Positions 56,384 to 64,000 of a stretch of DNA of 64,000 bases are shown here, piece by piece (the stretch's first letter is position 1; each line of letters begins with the position of its first letter). Origin of the DNA: Pleionea mediterranea (GTDB taxonomy: Bacteria > Pseudomonadota > Gammaproteobacteria > Enterobacterales > Kangiellaceae); NCBI RefSeq assembly GCF_003148745.1, contig NZ_QGGU01000003.1, positions 62,001 to 126,000 of the forward strand, given 5' to 3'. Made by a program: the position numbers and the translations under genes. The notes beneath the pieces were generated by a model that searched no databases, was not told where the DNA came from, and was given only the letters and a program-made list of their open reading frames with translations.

Positions 56384-58717
56384 TTAAACTTTTGGCGGCG
56401 GTGGTGCAATAACTTCTCGCATACCGTTTGACTGCATTTCGGTCACCACACCAGCCGCTTCCATTTCCTCAATCATTCTGGCTGCCCGGTTGTAACCTAT
56501 TTTTAACCGGCGCTGTATGCCAGAAATAGAAGCGCGTCGTGACTCGGTAACAATTTGCACAGCTTGATCATAGAGTTCGTCCCGCTCGGCAGATGCTTCT
56601 TCTTCACTGCCTTTTGGAATGCCCATCATTTCCGTTTCAGACACGCCACTGGTTATTGCTTCTTCAAAGTCGGGGTCGCCACGTTTTTGCCAGTCGGCTA
56701 CTACTCTATGAACTTCATCATCGTCGACAAAAGCGCCATGAACCCGCTCAGGAATATTTTTGCCCGCGGGTAAGTACAACATATCCCCCTGACCTAACAG
56801 ATTTTCCGCCCCCATCTGATCGAGTATGGTTCGTGAATCGATGCGTGATGAAACCTGAAAAGCAATTCGAGAAGGTACATTGGCTTTTATTAAGCCGGTA
56901 ATAACATCAACCGAAGGTCGTTGTGTTGCAAGAATCAGGTGAATACCTGCCGCACGGGCTTTTTGCGCAATACGGGCAATCAACTCTTCAACTTTTTTAC
57001 CCACTATCATCATCATGTCTGCCAGCTCATCAATGACAATGACGATTTGCGGCAGTGTTTCTAACTCTGGAGCTTCATCGAGCATGTCGTCACTTTCTGT
57101 CCAGATAGGATCTTTAAGTGGCGTACCCGCCTTTATCGCGTCCTTCACTTTGCGATTAAACCCAGCCAGGTTTCTCACCCCCATGGCGGCCATAAGGCGA
57201 TAACGTCGCTCCATTTCGGCGACGCTCCAGCGCAACGCATTGGCGGACTCTTTAACATCGGTTACAACTGGGGCCAACAAATGAGGAATACCGTCGTACA
57301 CCGACAATTCCAGCATTTTGGGATCGATCATAATAAATCGAACATCGTCAGGCGTTGATTTATACAAAATACTCACCAGCATGGCATTCAGCCCCACCGA
57401 CTTACCTGAACCTGTGGTACCAGCCACCAACAAGTGCGGCATTTTTGCCAGATCAATCACAATGGGATTGCCTGAAATATCCTTACCCAAAGCCATACTT
57501 AAGTTTGAACGGGATGAATCAAATTCTTTCGAACCAACCACTTCTTTTAATCGCACCATTTCGCGATTTTCGTTCGGCAATTCAATTCCGATATAAGGCT
57601 TGCCGGGGATCACTTCAACCACACGAACACTGACCGAGGCCAATGCTCTGGCTAAATCTTTCGACAAATTGGTAATTTTGCTGACTTTCACCCCTGGAGC
57701 CAAATCAAGCTCGTAACGGGTAATAACAGGGCCAGGATTTACCGCGACCACTTCAGCCTGAACACCAAAATCAGCAAGCTTCAGTTCCACCAAACGGGAC
57801 ATGGCCTCCAGCGAGTCTTGTGAAATGGGATGCTTAACCGGCTCTGGTTCATCGAGTAAGTCCATTTGTGGCAATTCGCCGACCACGGGCTCATCAAACA
57901 ACTTTTGCTGCTTTTCTTTTACCGCGCGACTGCTGGGCTCAATTTTGCTGACCACCGGCTCAATTCTGATGGGTTTACGCGACTCCTGCTTTTCTTTCGA
58001 TACCTGAATGGCTTTTTTACGGGTTTCCTGTTTTTCCTGATAAGCTTTTTGTTCGCTGCGCTTATCTCTAAAGGATTCCCAGCACGCCATCAGATAAGCC
58101 AGACTTCGCAACACGCCACTGCCAATTTGATCCATTAACCGAAACCAAGACAAGCCGGTAAATAAGGTAAAGCCCGTTAAAAATAACGCCAGTAAAATCA
58201 GAGTTGTGCCCAAGGCATTAAACGCACTGAATAATGCATCGCCCACCAGCTGACCAAATACACCACCGGAGGTATAACTGGGCTGAATTAACGGATCCTG
58301 AAAATTTAGGCTGGCAATGGCTGTTCCGGCTAACAGGGTAATTAAAAACCCACTGCCGCGTAATAACCAGTAATGAAAGTCATGCTGCTCTATCAGTTTA
58401 CGTTCCTGAAAAATCAGAAACGCCATATAGATCACCATAAACGGGAATACATAGGCGAGATAACCAAATAATTGTAAAAACACATCGGCCAGCCAGGCAC
58501 CGGCTCTACCAGCAGAGTTTTGTACCACGTCACCACTGCCAGTATATGTCCAGCCCGGATCTTGATGATGGTAGGTTGCCAGCGCTAACAATAGAAACAA
58601 CGCAAGGGCGCCAAGACAGATCACCACCGCTTCACGAATGCGTGCGCTGAGTGGACTGGCCAGCCGGGCCGACGATTCCGTCATAGCGGTACTGTTTGAG
58701 GATTGTTTGTTAGCCAA
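56384..58717 (-). CDS. ftsK: DNA translocase FtsK
   Basis: The 777-residue protein has four or more N-terminal membrane helices (to about residue 195), a short charged linker (about 205-300), and the motor: alpha region ([27 protein letters not shown]), Walker [18 protein letters not shown], Walker [48 protein letters not shown], and the C-terminal gamma winged helix ([35 protein letters not shown]) that reads KOPS sites and contacts XerD. It pumps the chromosome through the septum. The linker is much shorter than in E. coli FtsK (1329 residues). Confidence 0.96.
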   Translation of the reverse strand: MANKQSSNSTAMTESSARLASPLSARIREAVVICLGALALFLLLALATYHHQDPGWTYTGSGDVVQNSAGRAGAWLADVFLQLFGYLAYVFPFMVIYMAFLIFQERKLIEQHDFHYWLLRGSGFLITLLAGTAIASLNFQDPLIQPSYTSGGVFGQLVGDALFSAFNALGTTLILLALFLTGFTLFTGLSWFRLMDQIGSGVLRSLAYLMACWESFRDKRSEQKAYQEKQETRKKAIQVSKEKQESRKPIRIEPVVSKIEPSSRAVKEKQQKLFDEPVVGELPQMDLLDEPEPVKHPISQDSLEAMSRLVELKLADFGVQAEVVAVNPGPVITRYELDLAPGVKVSKITNLSKDLARALASVSVRVVEVIPGKPYIGIELPNENREMVRLKEVVGSKEFDSSRSNLSMALGKDISGNPIVIDLAKMPHLLVAGTTGSGKSVGLNAMLVSILYKSTPDDVRFIMIDPKMLELSVYDGIPHLLAPVVTDVKESANALRWSVAEMERRYRLMAAMGVRNLAGFNRKVKDAIKAGTPLKDPIWTESDDMLDEAPELETLPQIVIVIDELADMMMIVGKKVEELIARIAQKARAAGIHLILATQRPSVDVITGLIKANVPSRIAFQVSSRIDSRTILDQMGAENLLGQGDMLYLPAGKNIPERVHGAFVDDDEVHRVVADWQKRGDPDFEEAITSGVSETEMMGIPKGSEEEASAERDELYDQAVQIVTESRRASISGIQRRLKIGYNRAARMIEEMEAAGVVTEMQSNGMREVIAPPPPKV

Positions 58718-58911
58718 CTTAAATTACCTTTTTTACTTTTATGGCAATAAATTTTTTTTCTGTATGGTTTCTTATATTTTATTAATTAAGCCAGGTTCGC
58801 TGAACAGACGCTTAAGCAACACCTAACTGCTTATATTTCAATCAATTATAACGAGTTTAATGCCAATATCATAACACGCTCTTGGCATTCACTCCGTAAA
58901 TCATTCTCAGC

Positions 58912-59388
58912 TTAGGCAATATGAATTTCGGAAGATTCCTTAACCTCTTCCATCACGACGTAGGTTCTTGATTCGCTTACACCAGGCAGTGTCAGTAAGG
59001 TTTCTCCAAGCAGTGTTCGATACGCCGCCATATCCACGACTCTGGCCTTAACCAGATAGTCAAAATCACCCGAAACCAGATGACACTCCAATACTTCATG
59101 TAAATCTTTGACGGCACTTTTAAATTCAAGAAATACATCGGGCGAAGTCTTTTCCAATGTAATTTCCACAAACACCAGAAGCCCGTACTTCAACTTTTGT
59201 GGGCTTACTCGAGCTGAGTAACCCGTAATAAAACCTTCCTGCTCCAAGCGCCGAACCCGCTCAAGACAGGGCGTAGCGCTTAGGCCAACTCGTTTTGCCA
59301 GCTCAACATTTGCCATTCGTCCGTCTTTTTGCAGTTCCCGCAAAATAGAACGATCAATTCTATCGAGTATTCGACCATTATCAGACAT
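58912..59388 (-). CDS. lrp: Lrp/AsnC family regulator
   Basis: The 158-residue protein has an N-terminal helix-turn-helix (LDRIDRSILRELQKDGRMANVELAKRVGLSATPCLERVRRLEQEGFI) and a C-terminal RAM/AsnC domain (DVFLEFKSAVKDLHEVLECHLVSGDFDYLVKARV). It closely follows the E. coli Lrp pattern and keeps its position next to ftsK. It diverges from alanine dehydrogenase, with 139 bases between the two starts, so it probably controls ald, as Lrp-type regulators do elsewhere. Confidence 0.9.
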   Translation of the reverse strand: MSDNGRILDRIDRSILRELQKDGRMANVELAKRVGLSATPCLERVRRLEQEGFITGYSARVSPQKLKYGLLVFVEITLEKTSPDVFLEFKSAVKDLHEVLECHLVSGDFDYLVKARVVDMAAYRTLLGETLLTLPGVSESRTYVVMEEVKESSEIHIA

Positions 59389-59527
59389 ATAAGCAGTTTA
59401 ATTATCTATTTAGAAAGCCATATTCAATATATTACACCATTATTTTTAAAATTAAAGTGAACTATTTTGTTTAAAAATAATTATACTTCCGCCTTCGAAA
59501 TTCAGGTTCAGTCATTGGAGACTTGTG

Positions 59528-60646
59528 ATGTTAATTGGTGTACCTAAAGAGATAAAAAATCACGAATACCGTGTTGGTATGGTGCCAGCGAGTGTGCGTG
59601 AGCTGATTGCTCATGGTCATGAGGTAATCGTTGAACATAATGCCGGCATCGGCATTGGCTTTACCGACAGCGACTACGAAGCCGTCGGCGCAAAAATTCG
59701 TCAAAAAGCCACCGAAGTATTCGCCGAAGCGGATATGATCGTCAAAGTAAAAGAGCCTCTGGCTGAAGAGCGCAAGCACATTCGCGATGGTCAAATTCTG
59801 TTTACCTATCTGCATCTCGCACCAGATGTGCCACAAACCGAAGACTTAATCAAAAGCGGTGCGGTTTGTATCGCCTATGAAACCGTAACCGGTCCATCGG
59901 GTGGACTACCTTTGCTCGCACCTATGTCTGAAGTGGCGGGTCGTATGTCTATACAGGCCGGTGCTCAATGTCTGGAAAAAAGCCGACAAGGCCGTGGCAT
60001 GTTGTTAGGCGGCGTTCCTGGTGTTTCTCCTGCTAAAGTGGTCATTATTGGCGGCGGCGTTGTGGGCAGTAACGCTGCACAGATCGCTGTGGGTATGGGC
60101 GCGCAAGTTGTTATATTAGACAGAAACATCGATGTTCTGCGTCGTATCAATGTTCAATTCGGCAGCTCGGTAGAAACCGTATTCTCAAGCAAAGACGCTT
60201 TGGAACAACATGTCCTTGAGGCCGATCTGGTTATTGGCGGCGTATTGATCCCGGGCGCATCTGCACCGAAACTGGTAACTAAAGAAATGGTTCATCAGAT
60301 GAAACCTGGTGCTGCAGTCGTTGATGTTGCTATCGATCAGGGCGGCTGCTTTGCAACATCAAAAGCCACCACGCACGACGATCCTATCTACATCGTTGAT
60401 GATGTTGTGCACTATTGTGTTGCCAACATGCCGGGTGCCGTACCTTATACATCAACCTTTGCGCTGAACAACGCCACCTTGCCGTACATTATCGCGCTGG
60501 CAAACAAAGGTTACAAAGCAGCCTTGGCGGATGATGTTCATCTGCGCAATGGCCTTAATGTCTATCGTGGTAAAGTGACGCACAAAAGCGTTGCTGAAAG
60601 TCAGGATCTGACTTTTGTAGACCCTATGGAAGCGCTGGGCATTTAA
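59528..60646 (+). CDS. ald: Alanine dehydrogenase
   Basis: The 372-residue NAD-dependent enzyme starts MLIGVPKEIKNHEYRVGMVPASVRELIAHGHEVIVEHNAG and has YLHLAPD with the catalytic His, the substrate Lys in VKVKEPL, the Rossmann motif VVIIGGGVVGSNAAQIAVGMGAQV, and VVDVAIDQGGCFATS. It interconverts L-alanine with pyruvate and ammonia. ATG at 59528 follows GGAG by seven bases; GTG one codon earlier is in frame. It is divergent from lrp, the probable regulator. Confidence 0.95.
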   Translation: MLIGVPKEIKNHEYRVGMVPASVRELIAHGHEVIVEHNAGIGIGFTDSDYEAVGAKIRQKATEVFAEADMIVKVKEPLAEERKHIRDGQILFTYLHLAPDVPQTEDLIKSGAVCIAYETVTGPSGGLPLLAPMSEVAGRMSIQAGAQCLEKSRQGRGMLLGGVPGVSPAKVVIIGGGVVGSNAAQIAVGMGAQVVILDRNIDVLRRINVQFGSSVETVFSSKDALEQHVLEADLVIGGVLIPGASAPKLVTKEMVHQMKPGAAVVDVAIDQGGCFATSKATTHDDPIYIVDDVVHYCVANMPGAVPYTSTFALNNATLPYIIALANKGYKAALADDVHLRNGLNVYRGKVTHKSVAESQDLTFVDPMEALGI

Positions 60647-60737
60647 TGTCACTCATAAATTGTTTAAACATAAGTTGTTTATACAATAGCGATTTATGCA
60701 AAAAATTATGAATCGTTGGAGCGCACTACGTCTCCCC

Positions 60738-60767
60738 AAAAAGCCACCTATACCGGTGGCTTTTTTG
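60738..60767 (+). terminator. Intrinsic terminator after ald
   Basis: AGCCACC (60742-60748) pairs with GGTGGCT (60755-60761), followed by T run; an A run precedes it. Confidence 0.88.
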
Positions 60768-60806
60768 TAATCGATAAATTTCATAATAGAAATCGCTGGT
60801 TTGTGA

Positions 60807-61823
<1,017 letters not shown>

Positions 61824-61856
61824 CTGCATAAGCTGCTAGTTCTTAACGTTTACTGT

Positions 61857-62660
61857 TTAAAGCAAATGCAACGATCGTAGAATTTCCTGATACACATACG
61901 CTTTAAGCAGTAAACGATCTTCATCATCGGTAAATACAAAGTGGAAGCCATACCAGTAGGTGCCGCTGTCATCTTTTGCCGTTTCTTGTTTTGCGCTATT
62001 GGTTTTTTCCGACTGTTGTTTTCGGGATTGTTGTGTTGGAGACAATTCTTGTTGAGTCGGCTCACTACTTTCTGAACCAGCACTCTGCTTAGCCGCCACA
62101 TCATCTTCACCGGTTTGCTCAACCAGTTTACCCTTGTTATTGACCCGGCAGTCTAGAGTTACCACTTTTTGAATATCATCCAGCTCAAGGGTCATGGTCA
62201 AACTTAACTCATCATCCACCAGTGCCAGTTGTTCGCGGCATTCAAATCGTCCGCCAAGTACACTTAAGTTAGTGACAATCACCCGCGCCGGATGGGTGTT
62301 TTGAGTTTGATTGGTCAGGGTTGCTGCAATGTCGCAATTGACTCTGACAGCGGAGCGAACCTCTACCGCTTCCACCTGTTTTGGCATGGCCAGATGAATA
62401 TAGGGCGACGGTGAAGTGCGCATCACCAACACTTTGGCCGAAAATCCACTGGCAACATTATTCACCACAAAACGTAAGGTCACCATTTGATCTTCTCTAA
62501 GAAACACCACTTTTTTTTGTTTCTCGACAGGCGCAGAAATAATGACACTGCAATCAGGTAAAAAGCCAATCAGTTTCACCGGATAACGGGCGTCTGAATC
62601 CGGTGAAATCTGCAACTGCATAATATCGCCCATTTTTAGGCCAAGATCTGAAAACCGCAT
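61857..62660 (-). CDS. PilZ domain protein (YcgR-like)
   Basis: The 267-residue protein resembles YcgR: an N-terminal beta-rich domain (LKMGDIMQLQISPDSDARYPVKLIGFLPDCSVIISAP) and a PilZ domain with the c-di-GMP motifs EVRSAVR (RxxxR) and VTNLSVLGGRFEC (N-x-S-x-x-G). The PilZ barrel is interrupted by a stretch of about 50 residues rich in Gln, Ser and Glu (about 190-240, for example QQELSPTQQSRKQQSEK) before the last strand WYGFHFVF. YcgR proteins slow flagella when c-di-GMP rises. No flagellar gene is adjacent. Confidence 0.78.
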   Translation of the reverse strand: MRFSDLGLKMGDIMQLQISPDSDARYPVKLIGFLPDCSVIISAPVEKQKKVVFLREDQMVTLRFVVNNVASGFSAKVLVMRTSPSPYIHLAMPKQVEAVEVRSAVRVNCDIAATLTNQTQNTHPARVIVTNLSVLGGRFECREQLALVDDELSLTMTLELDDIQKVVTLDCRVNNKGKLVEQTGEDDVAAKQSAGSESSEPTQQELSPTQQSRKQQSEKTNSAKQETAKDDSGTYWYGFHFVFTDDEDRLLLKAYVYQEILRSLHLL

Positions 62661-62734
62661 TGGTATAATAGAAAACCTGTGTTAATAAATACTTATAATT
62701 TAGTGTAGCTGTTTTAAATACTGATGAGTTAAAA

Positions 62735-63451
62735 ATGTCGTTGGAATTACCCTTTATTGAACAACCCGATGATTTTCCTGATGTTACGCAGGCGTTGCAC
62801 GATCCTAATGGTCTGCTTGGGTTTGGTTGTGTGTTATCCAATGAATTACTGATTAATGCTTATTATCAGGGTATTTTCCCCTGGTTTAATCCTGGTGAGC
62901 CAGTATTCTGGTGGAGTCCCGATCCAAGAGCAGGCTTTTTTCCGGAGCACAGCAAACCGTCTAAAAGTTTGCGAAAAGTATTACGACAGGCAAACTTTAG
63001 AGTAACGTTGAATCATGATTTTCATGGTGTGATCACGGCTTGTGCCGAGACCGCACCAAACCGCCCTGCCACCTGGATCACACAAGAAATGATTGCCGCC
63101 TATGGTAATCTGCACGAAGAAGGCGTAGCCCATTCAGTTGAAGTCTGGCAGCAACAACAATTGGTCGGTGGCCTTTATGGCCTATCACTGGGTCAATTAT
63201 TTTTTGGTGAGTCGATGTTTCACAGAGCCAGCAACGCATCAAAAGTAGCGCTATTTTACTTGATGCAACATTGCCGTTCAGCGGGATTTCCACTGATTGA
63301 TTGCCAAATGCCAAATCCTCATCTGATGAGCCTTGGTGCCAAAGAGGTTTCCCGAACAGAGTTTCTGAGCTATCTTAAACAATACAGAGATCAAACCGTG
63401 CCTCCAAATTTCTGGCAACCTTCAGAATTATCGGAGCTGTATAATTTTTAG
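62735..63451 (+). CDS. aat: Leucyl/phenylalanyl-tRNA-protein transferase
   Basis: This 238-residue N-end rule enzyme shows LLGFGCVLSNELLINAYYQGIFPWFNPGEPVFWWSPDPRAGFFPE, EEGVAHSVEVWQQQQLVGGLYGLSLGQLFFGESMFHRASNASKVAL and LIDCQMPNPHLMSLGA. It adds Leu or Phe to proteins with N-terminal Arg or Lys and marks them for ClpAP. Length matches E. coli Aat (234). bpt follows 14 bases later. Confidence 0.95.
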   Translation: MSLELPFIEQPDDFPDVTQALHDPNGLLGFGCVLSNELLINAYYQGIFPWFNPGEPVFWWSPDPRAGFFPEHSKPSKSLRKVLRQANFRVTLNHDFHGVITACAETAPNRPATWITQEMIAAYGNLHEEGVAHSVEVWQQQQLVGGLYGLSLGQLFFGESMFHRASNASKVALFYLMQHCRSAGFPLIDCQMPNPHLMSLGAKEVSRTEFLSYLKQYRDQTVPPNFWQPSELSELYNF

Positions 63452-63465
63452 ATGGGTGGAATCTG

Positions 63466-64000
63466 GTGCAACAAGATCCAAACGACGAATTACTAAAACT
63501 GACTTTTTACGCAACCCCGGCGCACAGTTGCTCTTATCTTAGTGATGAGCAGGCGACCACGGTTTTTCTTGATCCGGAAAAACGCATCAGTCAAAAACTC
63601 TACACCCGGCTCAGTGAAACAGGGTTTCGTCGTAGTGGCAATCACATCTACCGTCCTCATTGCGAAACCTGTCAGGCTTGTGTGCCCGTCCGAGTGCCGG
63701 TAAATCTATTTAACGCCAATCGTTCACAACGTCGCTGCCTAAAAAAAGCACAAAGATTTCATTATCGATTTGAACCCGCTACCTACAGTCAGGAGCACTA
63801 TCGACTTTACGAAGCGTACATCGGCGAACGTCATGGTGATGGCGATATGTATCCACCCTCTGAGCAACAATACAAAGACTTTTTGCTTAGTCCCTGGGCT
63901 CATACCCAATTTATGTCATTTTATGATGGTACTCAGCTCATTGCCTGTGCGGTGGTGGATCTATTGGATAATGGATTTTCTGCTGTTTACACTTATTACG
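63466..64000 (+). CDS. bpt: Aspartate/glutamate leucyltransferase Bpt, 5' part
   Basis: Translation from GTG at 63466 gives LLKLTFYATPAHSCSYLSDEQATTVFLDP and SQKLYTRLSETGFRRSGNHIYRPHCETCQACVPVRVPV, which is the arginyltransferase-like N-terminal domain with its CxxC pair, then RRCLKKAQRF, YIGERHGDGDMYPPSEQQY and VVDLLDNGFSAVYTYY. Bacterial Bpt adds Leu to proteins with N-terminal Asp or Glu. About 178 codons are present before the window ends. GGTGGA lies ahead of the GTG. The pairing with aat is standard. Confidence 0.92.
   Translation, partial: MQQDPNDELLKLTFYATPAHSCSYLSDEQATTVFLDPEKRISQKLYTRLSETGFRRSGNHIYRPHCETCQACVPVRVPVNLFNANRSQRRCLKKAQRFHYRFEPATYSQEHYRLYEAYIGERHGDGDMYPPSEQQYKDFLLSPWAHTQFMSFYDGTQLIACAVVDLLDNGFSAVYTYY

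Noticed and set aside
58873-58885. Another MITE end (AACACGCTCT)
   Set aside because: Only ten bases agree and the match does not extend into the inner part of the inverted repeat.

Overview
The window looks like chromosomal DNA of a marine-type gammaproteobacterium. The housekeeping gene order is close to that of Escherichia coli in two places: uvrY/gacA - uvrC - pgsA - tRNA-Gly - tRNA-Cys - tRNA-Leu, and lrp - ftsK - lolA - rarA - crcB - serS, with trxB and aat-bpt nearby. The large two-component-type propeller sensors, the AT-leaning base composition and the split class II ribonucleotide reductase suggest something near Kangiella/Aliikangiella/Pleionea; that placement is an inference, not shown by the sequence.

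Region by region. 1-3.6 kb is accessory DNA: a phosphatidylserine-decarboxylase-like enzyme with a LecA/PA-IL-like C-terminal domain, a folded non-coding repeat, and an IS1202-type insertion remnant with an 18-bp target duplication. 3.6-11 kb carries a PH-domain membrane protein, two secreted hydrolases (M24 peptidase, CocE-like), an RraB-like protein and an AbgT transporter. 11-17 kb has an RND efflux pair with a divergent LysR regulator and a lysoplasmalogenase-like protein. 17-24.5 kb has a small lipoprotein coupled to a secreted coiled-coil protein, a 1338-residue hybrid two-component protein, an ATP-NAD kinase-like protein and epmC. 24.5-28 kb is nrdJa-nrdJb behind three NrdR-box-like sites. 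28-36 kb has a CadC-like propeller regulator divergent from a DUF4019-like protein, then prmB, plsC, sixA, an adenosine kinase and a two-T-fold QueD-like protein.

36-43 kb has a 315-bp palindromic MITE-like element sitting exactly between the stop codons of two convergent genes, then xthA, an M61 peptidase and a 1503-residue propeller-PAS-GGDEF-EAL protein. 43-51 kb holds tRNA genes, the uvrY-uvrC-pgsA block, a tRNA-Ser(UGA) gene followed by a 190-bp tandem array in which each unit carries the tRNA 3' end (architecture like the E. coli tyrT/rtT repeats), a Bax-inhibitor-1 family protein and tusDCBE for tRNA thiolation. 51-64 kb has two tandem MlaC-like genes, the serS-to-lrp block, alanine dehydrogenase, trxB, a PilZ protein, aat and the start of bpt, which runs off the window edge.

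The strongest second-look items are the decarboxylase-lectin-like fusion, the tRNA-Ser tandem repeats and their apparent diverged relative near 2.1 kb, the MITE with a reconstructable empty site, the QueD-like protein with complementary degenerate halves, and the three-site NrdR-type promoter. All family assignments come from reading motifs by eye; no database search was run.
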